Shown in pieces: positions 25,435 through 34,513 of a stretch of 64,000 nt of DNA; within the stretch, counting starts at the first letter, position 1, and each line of letters opens with the position of its first letter. The notes under the pieces are model-generated. The model did not search any database, had not been told where the DNA came from, and saw only the letters and a list, made by a program, of their open reading frames with translations. The DNA lies in NCBI GenBank assembly GCA_001567275.1, contig LNBX01000025.1, positions 1-64,000 on the forward strand. The letters run 5' to 3'. A program made the position numbers and the translations under genes. This DNA is from Bacteroidetes bacterium OLB10. GTDB lineage: Bacteria > Bacteroidota > Bacteroidia > AKYH767-A > OLB10.

Positions 25435-28377
25435 ATGGAATATAATTTTCGAGAAACAGAAAAGAACTGGCAGAAATACTGGGCTGACAAAAAAACTTTC
25501 CGTGCTGAAAACAATTCGTCAAAACCAAAATATTATGTGCTTGACATGTTCCCCTACCCTTCAGGTGCAGGGTTGCATGTAGGCCATCCGTTGGGATATA
25601 TTGCCTCCGACATTTATGCACGCTATAAACGTTTGAAAGGTTTTAACGTGCTTCATCCTATGGGATACGATTCATTCGGTTTACCTGCTGAACAATATGC
25701 CATTCAAACCGGACAACATCCTGCCATCACTACCGATGCCAACATTGCACGTTATCGCGAACAGTTAGATAAAATCGGATTTTCATTCGACTGGGACAGA
25801 GAAGTGCGCACTTCCGACCCGAATTATTACCGATGGACACAGTGGATTTTTATACAGTTATTCAACTCATGGTATAATTCTGAAACCAACAAAACGGAAT
25901 CCATTGACAAACTGATTCAAAAATTCTCCTCTAAAAATACAGAACATCACATCAACGGAAACACAAAAAAGTGGAATGAACTGAACGAAAAAGAAAAAGC
26001 TGATGTGCTGATGGATTATCGCATAGCTTATCTGGGCGAAGCATACGTTAACTGGTGTCCTGCTTTGGGAACTGTACTTGCCAATGACGAAGTGAAAGAC
26101 GGAGTAAGCGAACGTGGAGGTTATCCTGTTGAACGCAAACTGATGAAACAATGGAGCATGCGCATTACTGCTTATGCCGACCGTTTGTTAAACGATTTGG
26201 AAAAAATTGACTGGAGCGATTCCATTAAAGAAGCGCAACGCAACTGGATTGGAAAAAGTGAGGGAGCTTCCTTGGAATTTAAAATTCAAAATTCAGATGA
26301 TACGATTGAAGTTTTCACCACAAGACCTGATACCGTTTTCGGAATATCATTCCTGACTCTTGCTCCTGAACATGAGTTAGCTGAAAAAATTACTACCTCA
26401 GAAAAAAAGCAGGAAGTGGAAGCCTACATAGCCAAAGCCAGAAACCGCAGCGAACGCGAGCGACAGGCTGAAGTAAATACAGTAAGCGGAGTGTTTACGG
26501 GCACGTATGCCATCCATCCGTTTACGGGAGAAGAAATACCCGTGTGGGTGGGCGATTATGTACTTGCCGGTTACGGCACCGGTGCAGTGATGGCTGTGCC
26601 TGCACATGACGAACGTGATTTTCGTTTTGCATCTTTTTATCATCTGCCCATTAAGCAAGTAATTATTCCAACCGGTGAACATGATTTTTCGAAAACATCA
26701 TGGGATGAAAAAGAAGGAACACTCATCAACTCTTCTTTTCTTGATGGATTAAACGTAAAAGATGCAATAAAAAAATGTATTGCTGAAATTGAAAAAAGAA
26801 ATCTGGGTAAAGGCAAAATCAACTACCGTCTTCGTGATGCAGTTTTCGGAAGACAGCGCTACTGGGGTGAACCCATTCCGGTGTATTACAAAAACGGAAT
26901 TGCACATACATTGCCTGAAAATAAATTACCGCTTCACCTTCCTGCCATTGATAAATTTCTGCCAACAGAAGAAGGAGAGCCACCGTTGGCACGTTCAGAC
27001 AAATGGTTTTGGAACGAAGAAACTCAGAGTGTTGACAAAACCGGTTTTCCGATAGAAACTACTACCATGCCCGGATGGGCAGGCAGCAGCTGGTATTATC
27101 TGCGATACATGGATGCACACAACAAAAAAGAATTTGCTTCTGCTGATGCACTTAACTACTGGCAGAATGTAGATCTGTACATTGGAGGCAGTGAGCATGC
27201 AACGGGTCACTTGCTGTATGTGCGTTTCTGGACAAAAGCTTTGAAAGATCTTGGATACATTCAAGTAGAAGAACCTGCTAAAAAACTGATTAATCAGGGA
27301 ATGATTCAGGGAGTGAGTGAGAAGATTTATTGGCAAGGGAAAACTTTAAATCCTAAAGATACAGTTTCTATATCTTATCATATAGGTGGAAATAGGATTT
27401 ATTTAAAAAATAATATGACCATTGTGTTACCAAAAAATGAAGCGTGTGAATCAATATTCATAAGTGCTGATGCAATTGATTACTTAGATTCAGAAAACCT
27501 AAGTTTAATTAATGTTCCAATTAATTTGACACAAAATTCCGAGCTTGAATTAAATGAATACAAAAATTTTAGAAATGATTTGACTCGCCCTATTTTCATT
27601 TGCAAAAACTCATATTGGTTTGAAGGTGCGTGGTACAACTTTGATGGGAATCAAATCCAAGTTCCGTCAAAATTTTTGACAAAGCCTGAAGTAGAAAAAA
27701 TGTCCAAATCAAAATGGAATGTTGTTAACCCTGATGAAGTAATTGAAAAATACGGTGCAGACTGCTTGCGCTTGTACGAAATGTTTTTGGGCCCGCTTGA
27801 GCAAAGCAAACCCTGGAACACCAATGGTATTGCAGGTGTATCAGGTTTTATCCGCAAACTGTGGAAGCTTTATCACAGCAATGATTCGTTTTATGTTTCT
27901 GATGATGCACCCACACAAGCTGAGTTAAAAACGCTTCACAAAACCATTAAAAAAGTACAGGAAGACATTGAAAAATTTTCATTTAACACTTCTGTCAGCT
28001 CCTTTATGATTTGTGTGAATGAGTTAACCGATTTGAAATGCAACAAACGTGCAATACTGGAGCCGCTGGCAATCATCCTCTCGCCTTACGCACCACACAT
28101 TGCTGAAGAGTTATGGAAACTTTGCGGTCATGAACCATCCATTGCACATGCAGAATTTCCGGCATACAATGAAAGCTATCTTGTGGAAGACGCATTTGAA
28201 TATCCCGTTTCTGTGAACGGAAAAACACGGTTTAAAATTAACCTGCCTTTGCAGATTTCGAAAGATGAAATAGAACAGCGCGTACTTGCTGCCGAAGAAA
28301 TGCAGAAGTGGACCAATGGCAGTGCACCTAAAAAAGTAATTGTAGTACCGGGACGGATAGTGAATGTAGTAATTTAA
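25435..28377 (+). CDS. leuS: Leucyl-tRNA synthetase with an enlarged leucine-specific domain
   Basis: A 980-residue class I synthetase for tRNA-Leu. The HIGH motif is His48-Val-Gly-His51 (LHVGHPLGY); the CP1 editing domain has TTRPDTVFG and GTGAVMAVPAHDERDF; the signature KMSKS is at residues 755-759, followed by the unusual Trp761 in KMSKSKWNVVNPD where Gly, Tyr or Phe is usual. The anticodon domain and C-terminus (RFKINLP, KKVIVVPGRIVNVVI) are complete. Between LINQGMIQG and KMSKS (about residues 628-752) sits a leucine-specific domain of about 120 residues, roughly twice the size in E. coli. Its coding DNA has a hand-counted GC content of about 27 percent (27361-27600), against 37-50 percent just upstream. 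The reading frame is intact. The gene ends in a four-base overlap with the convergent histidine kinase. Confidence 0.95.
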   Translation: MEYNFRETEKNWQKYWADKKTFRAENNSSKPKYYVLDMFPYPSGAGLHVGHPLGYIASDIYARYKRLKGFNVLHPMGYDSFGLPAEQYAIQTGQHPAITTDANIARYREQLDKIGFSFDWDREVRTSDPNYYRWTQWIFIQLFNSWYNSETNKTESIDKLIQKFSSKNTEHHINGNTKKWNELNEKEKADVLMDYRIAYLGEAYVNWCPALGTVLANDEVKDGVSERGGYPVERKLMKQWSMRITAYADRLLNDLEKIDWSDSIKEAQRNWIGKSEGASLEFKIQNSDDTIEVFTTRPDTVFGISFLTLAPEHELAEKITTSEKKQEVEAYIAKARNRSERERQAEVNTVSGVFTGTYAIHPFTGEEIPVWVGDYVLAGYGTGAVMAVPAHDERDFRFASFYHLPIKQVIIPTGEHDFSKTSWDEKEGTLINSSFLDGLNVKDAIKKCIAEIEKRNLGKGKINYRLRDAVFGRQRYWGEPIPVYYKNGIAHTLPENKLPLHLPAIDKFLPTEEGEPPLARSDKWFWNEETQSVDKTGFPIETTTMPGWAGSSWYYLRYMDAHNKKEFASADALNYWQNVDLYIGGSEHATGHLLYVRFWTKALKDLGYIQVEEPAKKLINQGMIQGVSEKIYWQGKTLNPKDTVSISYHIGGNRIYLKNNMTIVLPKNEACESIFISADAIDYLDSENLSLINVPINLTQNSELELNEYKNFRNDLTRPIFICKNSYWFEGAWYNFDGNQIQVPSKFLTKPEVEKMSKSKWNVVNPDEVIEKYGADCLRLYEMFLGPLEQSKPWNTNGIAGVSGFIRKLWKLYHSNDSFYVSDDAPTQAELKTLHKTIKKVQEDIEKFSFNTSVSSFMICVNELTDLKCNKRAILEPLAIILSPYAPHIAEELWKLCGHEPSIAHAEFPAYNESYLVEDAFEYPVSVNGKTRFKINLPLQISKDEIEQRVLAAEEMQKWTNGSAPKKVIVVPGRIVNVVI

Positions 28378-30369
28378 ACTGAAGCAGGCAGCAGAATTAT
28401 AAATTCTGCATATTCATTCTCCACACTGCTGAAGGTGAGTTCTCCTCCATGCGCTTTAATAATATCTGAAGACAGGCTCAGCCCAAGTCCTGAGCCTTCG
28501 TTTGCAGATTTTGTTGTAAAAAATGGCTGAAATATTTTGTTCTTTACAGCAGGCGAAATCCCTGTTCCATTATCATGAATAATTATTTCCACAGCAGGTT
28601 GCTTCAGGCTGCTCTCTGCTTTCATTTTCGTTTGAATGGACAATAGCGGTTTGTAACCGTGCGTTGTGGCTGATTTTTGCCGGGTTGAAAAGAATGCATT
28701 GTTGAGCAGATTTAATAATACCATTGAAATTTCCTGAGTAACAGCCATCACTTCGCCAATGCCGTTATCGTAACTTTTCTTAATGTCGCACTGAAAGCCC
28801 GGATAGGATGAAACCATGTTGGTGTATGCCATTTCAATGGCATCTTCGCAAATTCGGTTGACATTGGTGGGTTGCCTGGTCAGATTTTCACTTCTGCCAA
28901 GCTGCATCATCTTACTTAATATCTTATTTGCACGCTCTGTATGATTTCTGATGATACCCAGATTTCCTTTAAGCTGCTGTTGAATTTCTTCTTTTTCTTT
29001 TGCATCCGAAGCACTCTCCATTTCCTGCAGCAGTTCATTGGATAAGAGAGAAAAATTAGCAACAAAATTCAGTGGATTTTTAAGCTCATGCGCAATCCCT
29101 GCAGTGAACTGTGCAAGCGATGCATTTTTCTCCTGAAGAATCAGTTGCTGTTGCGTTCTCTTCAAATCGGAATACGCTTGCTGCAATTCCATTCTGCTTT
29201 TTCGCTGCTGACGATTATTTCTGATTAGCACCACTATCAGCAAAGCAAGCAATAATGCACCCGCAACAAATGCTTCAATAATTATTTTTTGTTTATTGAT
29301 TTCCTGTTCAGCAATCTCTCTTTGTCTTTTTTGCTCCAGTTGTTCTTCAGCAATTTTTTTCTCATAATCATGCTTCACCCTTTCAGCAACAATAACACGT
29401 TGCACATTCTCATCCGAAAGCACTTCCTTCAAACTGTCGTACATCATCAAATGCGAATAAGCATCCTGATATCTTCCACTTGCATTATAAATTTCAGATA
29501 AGAGATATTCTGCTGATGCAATTTCTGAAGGCATTCCTTCACTTTTTGCACAGGTAAGTGCATCTCCGGCATATTTCAGCGCTGCATCTGTTTTTCCCTG
29601 CTTAAAATAAACTCTTCCAATATTAATCAGGATAATACTTTTTATAGGGTCGTTGTGAATGATGTTTATTTTATAAGCTTCATTAAATAGTTTCAGAGCT
29701 GAGTCCAACTTGTTTTCCTGATACAAAATAGCACCAAGATTGACCATGGTTTTAAGCCGGCTCAGGCTGTCACCTGTGGTTTCAAACATTTTCATACTCT
29801 GCTGAAAATATTCCTTGGCTTTTTCGTTGTCCTTTTTTCTGAGAGCAATCATTCCCAAATAATTTCTGCTCACAGCCAGATTAAGACTGTCATTCAGCTT
29901 CTCTGAAAGCTTTGCACTTTTTTCAAAAAAGGATTTGGCCAGATCAAACTCTTCCAAATCAAAATACAATGATGCAAGATTGTGATATGTTTCTGACAAT
30001 GCTGCATCATCACCTGTCTCTTCTCTTATTTTCAGGCTTTGCATAAACATTTCATGTGCTGCACTTCTGTTTCCTGTAAGGTTGTTATACACTCCCATAT
30101 TATTCAAAGCAGCACTCAATCCTTTCTTACCCGCTTTTCTTATTACAGAATCCGGATTGGCAGCAATTTTCAAAGCAAGCTCATAAGCCTGCTTCGCATA
30201 GTCGGGCCATACATTAAAATCGTCAGCGTTTTCGGTAAGTTCATTCAGTATGCGCAACTTTGTTGTGTCAGCAGAAGCATTTTTTTAACTGCTCCTTCAA
30301 CAAATCCAACTGCTGTGCATTGGATGCAATCACTCCAAACAATATAATAACAAGCAGCAGTTTTTTCAT
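28374..30369 (-). CDS. TPR sensor histidine kinase, frame-broken near its signal peptide
   Basis: The main frame (28374-30257, 627 residues from a TTG) has TPR repeats at about 45-290, a coiled coil (about 290-323), one membrane helix (324-346) and a kinase core: His390 in AGIAHELKNPLNF, the N box LLNLLNNAFF, then DNGTGI, PFFTTK and GSGLGLS. On its own it lacks a signal peptide. An ATG at 30369 opens a classic one (MKKLLLVIILFGVIASNAQ) in another frame, which stops soon after a run of seven A at 30280-30286. One A fewer, or two more, joins the two frames into a smooth QLKNASADTTKLRILNEL. The gene is therefore best read from 30369 with a slip in the A7 tract. It probably senses through periplasmic TPRs and signals to the HPt and receiver encoded upstream in the same operon. 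Confidence 0.8.
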
Positions 30370-30438
30370 CTGAACTTTCAATTCCAATCTTTGCAGATTA
30401 ACACTCAGCTATCAAATCTGATCAGCTTTCAGTTAATA

Positions 30439-30957
30439 CTAATGAGTTATCACAAAAGGCTCTGAAGTAACTGTATTACTCTCATGCAACGCACGGTCCA
30501 CAATATACACCTCCACGCGAAATGTATCGGCAACACCATTTGTAACAGGGCTCAAAAAGTTTTTTATATCAACAGTTATGTCACCTTTGATATTTTTATT
30601 CCGTTGTTTAGGAGTAAGCAATGGCAGGCGATAATAATAGGGCACAGCAAAATTTATTATTGCCCAGCTGCCGTTGGTCATTTGCGAAAATGTACAGAAA
30701 TAATTGTGGTAATACTTACTGTCCTTATCATAAGGAGCTAACGTATCAGCATCAGAAAGTCCAAGGTCGCCATCACCATCGGTATAACCGGTTATGATGT
30801 GAAAACTGTTCTTTTCATATTGGTCAATGGAAATACTCGTTAACACCGGTTCTATTGGAAACTTTTCTTCTTTTCGGCAAGAACTGAACAGGATTATTGA
30901 CAATAAAAAGACGCAAGATAATTTCAAAGCAGCGGAAAATAAACGAATCATGGACAT
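30439..30957 (-). CDS. Small lipoprotein of a two-component operon
   Basis: A 172-residue protein with a lipoprotein signal peptide: hydrophobic core LSCVFLLSIILF and lipobox SSC, with the lipidated cysteine at residue 27. The mature part begins RKEEKFPIEPVL and contains a YTDGDGDLGL segment with acidic loop residues that look able to bind calcium, and a strand-rich second half (FRVEVYIVDRALHESNTVTSEPF). Such domains occur in many uncharacterised Bacteroidota lipoproteins. It sits 12 bp after the receiver gene and 69 bp before the kinase, so it could be a periplasmic partner or sensor input for that kinase. No named family is recognised. Confidence 0.75.
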   Translation of the reverse strand: MSMIRLFSAALKLSCVFLLSIILFSSCRKEEKFPIEPVLTSISIDQYEKNSFHIITGYTDGDGDLGLSDADTLAPYDKDSKYYHNYFCTFSQMTNGSWAIINFAVPYYYRLPLLTPKQRNKNIKGDITVDIKNFLSPVTNGVADTFRVEVYIVDRALHESNTVTSEPFVITH

Positions 30958-30969
30958 GATGAAAAAATT

Positions 30970-31488
30970 TTATATCCAGCCTGCTCTGTCAGAAATCAGT
31001 CCTTTTGATTTCAGATAAATGACCAGAATAATCATAAGTAGCAAAGCTACTCCGAAAGCAATGGTAAGTATGCGATAAAATCCTGCATCTCTTTTTAGTT
31101 TGGCTAATTTGTACAGGTTAAAAACGGCTTTCTCTGCACGGTAAAAAGCACTTTCACCCTTTACAATATAATCAAATGCACCATACTTCATGGTATCAAC
31201 TGCAACTTCAATTTTATCCTGTCCTGAAAGCATAACCACTTCCCCGTTTGGGTTCTTCTCTTTTAACTCTCTTAACACTTCCAACCCATCCATTGCATTG
31301 GTGTTTTTGTTGCTCAGGTTATAATCCAGAAATACTATATCAGGTGCTTTGTCAATTTGTGCAAGACATTCCTCTCCGTTTGAAAATGTATATATGTTAA
31401 AATTTGACATGGCCGAAAGATGATCTTTAAGCATATCGAGCTGCATAGGGTCATCATCAACGATGAATATTAGTGTGTTCTTTGACAT
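30970..31488 (-). CDS. Receiver domain protein anchored by a C-terminal membrane helix
   Basis: This 172-residue protein has a complete CheY-like receiver (residues 1-125): acidic pocket Asp11-Asp13 in FIVDDDP, phospho-acceptor Asp55 in VFLDYNL, the Thr/Ser switch region VVMLSGQ and the conserved Lys110 in YIVKGES. There is no DNA-binding or enzymatic output domain. After a basic linker (KLAKLKRDAGFYR) comes a single hydrophobic helix (about 137-159, LTIAFGVALLLMIILVIYL) and a short tail. The receiver would therefore be tethered to the cytoplasmic face of the inner membrane. It lies between an HPt gene and a lipoprotein/kinase pair, suggesting a multistep phosphorelay at the membrane. The output is unknown: it may be a phosphate sink or act by protein contact. 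Confidence 0.88.
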   Translation of the reverse strand: MSKNTLIFIVDDDPMQLDMLKDHLSAMSNFNIYTFSNGEECLAQIDKAPDIVFLDYNLSNKNTNAMDGLEVLRELKEKNPNGEVVMLSGQDKIEVAVDTMKYGAFDYIVKGESAFYRAEKAVFNLYKLAKLKRDAGFYRILTIAFGVALLLMIILVIYLKSKGLISDRAGWI

Positions 31489-31523
31489 ATTTTAGTTTGA
31501 GAAATATTTTACAAGTTTACAAA

Positions 31524-31871
31524 TTAATTTTGAGCTAAGAAACCATTCAGCTCTTCTTCTGCCTGTTGAAGATGTTGCCTCAGCAAACTGACATCATTTG
31601 GCATATCATCCAGTTGCTTTTCAGTGGCTGCATTCTCTTCCATTTTCTTCAACAAATTTTGTGTATCTGTCATTCCCATGTATCCTGATATTGACTTCAG
31701 TGTGTGAGCTGCAGTTTTTAATGTTTTCCAGTCTTTATCAGCATGAGCTTTTTCAATTGCAGGCATCCCTTCTGCCGATGCCTCCAGAAACATTTGTACA
31801 TATTTACGCACCCGCTCCATATTTCCTTTGCTGAAGCCTGTGATAAACTCAAGGTTGGTGATATTTGCCAT
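31524..31871 (-). CDS. Histidine phosphotransfer (HPt) domain protein
   Basis: A 115-residue all-helical protein. The phosphorylatable His56 is in the family core TAAHTLKSISGYMG, with the usual small residue and Lys after it. Free-standing HPt proteins pass phosphate between receivers in a phosphorelay. The gene is 35 bp upstream of the membrane-anchored receiver and 14 bp after the LuxE-like gene. The final TGA/TAA and the start are clear, and the length is typical of the family. Confidence 0.9.
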   Translation of the reverse strand: MANITNLEFITGFSKGNMERVRKYVQMFLEASAEGMPAIEKAHADKDWKTLKTAAHTLKSISGYMGMTDTQNLLKKMEENAATEKQLDDMPNDVSLLRQHLQQAEEELNGFLAQN

Positions 31872-31885
31872 GTCACAAAGATAAA

Positions 31886-32872
31886 TTATTCTATCATCAG
31901 ATTACAACCTCTTATTTCAGCATCATCAAACCTCCCGATAATTTCAAATGTACCCTCATCAAACACCTTACCCATATCCTGTGTAGCAATAAAACTACAG
32001 CTGTTTACATTCGCCAGATCTATGACATTGATGCCTCCTGTAATTTCGTTATCAACGAGAGTGAAAGGATCATAACTGTCGCGCACTATCAAACGCAACC
32101 AGGGAGGGCAACTGTAAATTCCATTACCCAAACTGTATGCCTGTGAAAGCATTTCCGTCATGCCGTACTCCGAGTGAATGACATCAACATTAAATGCATT
32201 TTTCAGTCTGTTGTGCAAAGCCGCTTTGGTCATTTCTCTGCGTTTTCCTTTCATGCCCCCTGTTTCCATGATAATGGTATGTTGCAATGCAAGAGGAAAT
32301 TGCTCTGCCAGATCGAGCAATGCATAAGACACTCCTAATAACAATGTTTTTTGTTTTTCTGATTCCAGTTGTTCAAGTACTGAGTATAAATTGTCATAGT
32401 TATGCAGGTAAAATCCACTGAGGGGATGTTTTGACTTTTTTATCAGATGTTCACACATATAAACCAGTGAAGAACCCTCGCGTTCCAGATAGGATGGCAG
32501 CAATGCAAGAATGCACCACTCCTCTGCAGAGCCGTAAAATTTTTCAAACCCTTTGATGAAAGATTTTTCGTAAAGAGATACGTCAGTTACAAAATGCCGG
32601 GAGGCTGTTTGCCCTGATGTGCCGCTGCTGGTGAAAGTAATTTCAGGATATTGATTTCCTGTAATTATTTTATGAGTTTTAAAAAATCTGATTGGGAGAA
32701 AAGGAATATCAGCTACGGTTGTTATACTTTCAGGTTGTATGCCCAGCAACTGCACATATTGTCTGTAAACCTCATTTCCCTCAAATTGATATCGGAACAC
32801 ATCTAATGCTGTTTCTTCAAACTGAAACTCGTTTTGAAAAATTCGTTTGCTTAACTCTTCAGCTGTTGGCAT
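31886..32872 (-). CDS. LuxE-like acyl-protein synthetase / adenylate-forming enzyme
   Basis: A 328-residue protein of the LuxE acyl-protein synthetase type, part of the adenylate-forming superfamily. Visible motifs are the ATP-binding loop FTSSGTSGQTASRHFV, the mid-region METGGMKGKRREMTK, and HSEYGMTEMLSQAYS, which corresponds to the YGxTE motif A5 of the superfamily. The C-terminal part has GRFDDAEIRGCNLMIE. These enzymes activate a carboxylate, often a fatty acid, as an adenylate and transfer it to a cysteine or thiol. No luxC or luxD reductase/transferase is nearby, so bioluminescence is not implied. Its ATG overlaps the stop of nadB by one base (TGATG), which suggests translational coupling. 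The substrate is unknown; other Bacteroidota homologues are often annotated simply as acyl transferase. Confidence 0.82.
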   Translation of the reverse strand: MPTAEELSKRIFQNEFQFEETALDVFRYQFEGNEVYRQYVQLLGIQPESITTVADIPFLPIRFFKTHKIITGNQYPEITFTSSGTSGQTASRHFVTDVSLYEKSFIKGFEKFYGSAEEWCILALLPSYLEREGSSLVYMCEHLIKKSKHPLSGFYLHNYDNLYSVLEQLESEKQKTLLLGVSYALLDLAEQFPLALQHTIIMETGGMKGKRREMTKAALHNRLKNAFNVDVIHSEYGMTEMLSQAYSLGNGIYSCPPWLRLIVRDSYDPFTLVDNEITGGINVIDLANVNSCSFIATQDMGKVFDEGTFEIIGRFDDAEIRGCNLMIE

Positions 32873-34431
32873 CAGTTGTCCACATTGTAATGCAGTCCGC
32901 AGTTTTCGGTTCTTGCTATTGCTGCTTTCACTATCAGGTAAGCTACATTTATCAGATTACGCAATTCGCAAAGTTTTGGTGAAAGCTCCCACTGTTCGTA
33001 AAGTTCTTCTGTTTCGAGATAAAGTAAACGCAATCGTTCCAATGCACGCTTCAACCGCATATCACTTCTGAAAATTCCGACATAGCTGCTCATGATTTCC
33101 TGCAACTCCTTACGGCTTTGGGTAATCAGTACCAACTCGGCTGAATGTCTGGTTGTAACACTGCTCCAGTCAGGAATATTCTCGCAATATGTAATGGAGT
33201 CAACAACAGACTGTGCATGCAGATAAGCACGATGTGAAAACACCACTGCTTCGAGAAGTGAATTGGATGCCAAGCGATTTGCACCATGCAGCCCTGTGGA
33301 CGAACATTCGCCAACAGCATATAAATTTTTAATGGATGAACATGCATTCTCATCCACCTGAATACCTCCGCATAAATAATGTTGTGCAGGTGCAACAGGA
33401 ATACACTCTTTTGCAATATCAATTCCTATGGAAGCACATTTTGCATAGATGGTTGGAAAATGTTCTTTAAACTTTTCAATGTTGAGATGGCGGCAATCGA
33501 GCCACACAAAATCATCTCCTCGTTTTTTCATCTCACTGTCAATGGCTCTTGCTACAATATCTCTTGGAGCAAGTGAGCCGCGCTCGTCATAATGTTGCAT
33601 AAACTCATTTCCGTCAGTAGTTTTCAGCACTGCACCAAATCCGCGTACAGCTTCAGAAATCAGGAAGGAAGGATTTTCACCGGGTTTATACAATGCCGTA
33701 GGATGAAACTGAATAAACTCCATCCCGTTGACTCTTGCCATTGCACGATAGGCCATCGCTATTCCATCGCCAGTTGCAATTACAGGATTGGTAGTTGTTT
33801 TATACACATGACCTGCACCGCCTGTTGCCATCACAATAATTTTTGCAAGCATGGTATCTATTTTTCCTGTGCGGGTATCCATCACATAAGCTCCAAAGCA
33901 TGTAATGCCTGGTGTACTTCGCTTAACCACTTTGCCAAGATGATGCTGTGTGATAATATCCACTGCAAACAAATGAGTATGTATGGTAATATTGGGATGA
34001 CTGTGTATTTGCTGAAGCAACTTCCTTTCAATCTCCAGACCGGTAATATCTTTATGGTGCAAGACTCTGTGCTCGGAATGACCACCCTCTCGTGCCAAAT
34101 CATAATGACCGGTTTTATCTTTATCAAACTCTGCTCCCCATTTTATCAGTTCATCAATGCGCGCATAACTCTCATTCACTACCATTCGCACCACTTTTTC
34201 ATTGCACAAACCTGCTCCGCAAATAAGGGTATCTTCAATATGTTTTTCGCGGGAGTCGCCTGACGAACCGGGCAAAACCGCAGCTATGCCACCCTGAGCA
34301 TACTTAGTATTCGATTCATCTTCATTGCTTTTAGTAATAATGGTTACCTTGCCATGGCGGGCTGCTTTCAGCGCAAAACTCAGTCCTGCAATGCCTGATC
34401 CTATTACCAGAAAATCCGTTTTAACAGACAT
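32872..34431 (-). CDS. nadB: L-aspartate oxidase
   Basis: A 519-residue FAD enzyme that oxidises L-aspartate to iminoaspartate, the first step of de novo NAD synthesis; NadA and NadC are not in the window. The N-terminal Rossmann motif is VIGSGIAGLSFALKA. Family blocks seen are YAQGGIAAVLPG, HSEHRVLHHKDITGLEIE, EFIQFHPTALY, RGSLAPRDIVARAID, CGGIQVDENACSSIKNLYAVGECSSTGLHGANRLASNSLLEAVVF and a C-terminal helical domain. The gap around ARDIV with the active-site Arg distinguishes it from succinate dehydrogenase, together with the absence of an SdhB partner. It is the first gene of the minus-strand run that leads into the LuxE-like, HPt and receiver genes. Confidence 0.95.
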   Translation of the reverse strand: MSVKTDFLVIGSGIAGLSFALKAARHGKVTIITKSNEDESNTKYAQGGIAAVLPGSSGDSREKHIEDTLICGAGLCNEKVVRMVVNESYARIDELIKWGAEFDKDKTGHYDLAREGGHSEHRVLHHKDITGLEIERKLLQQIHSHPNITIHTHLFAVDIITQHHLGKVVKRSTPGITCFGAYVMDTRTGKIDTMLAKIIVMATGGAGHVYKTTTNPVIATGDGIAMAYRAMARVNGMEFIQFHPTALYKPGENPSFLISEAVRGFGAVLKTTDGNEFMQHYDERGSLAPRDIVARAIDSEMKKRGDDFVWLDCRHLNIEKFKEHFPTIYAKCASIGIDIAKECIPVAPAQHYLCGGIQVDENACSSIKNLYAVGECSSTGLHGANRLASNSLLEAVVFSHRAYLHAQSVVDSITYCENIPDWSSVTTRHSAELVLITQSRKELQEIMSSYVGIFRSDMRLKRALERLRLLYLETEELYEQWELSPKLCELRNLINVAYLIVKAAIARTENCGLHYNVDN

Positions 34432-34470
34432 AAATATTTATTTTAAAAACTATACTGCCATGCTATTGTT

Positions 34471-34478
34471 TACTTTCG
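34471..34478 (+). promoter_or_regulatory. -7-like box for the NifU-like gene
   Basis: TACTTTCG followed by CA, one base from TAnnTTTG, lies in the 82 bp divergent gap and 35 bp before the ATG at 34514. No -33 TTG was seen. Confidence 0.35.
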
Positions 34479-34513
34479 CATAACATTCTAACATTTCACA
34501 AAAGTAACAGTTC

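Noticed and set aside
31886..32872. Bioluminescence (lux) genes
   Set aside because: Only a LuxE-like enzyme is present; no luciferase, reductase or transferase genes accompany it.
33592..34263. Long open frame of 223 codons on the plus strand inside nadB
   Set aside because: It is rich in Cys and His, as expected from reading a coding gene in antisense; nadB on the other strand has full family motifs.
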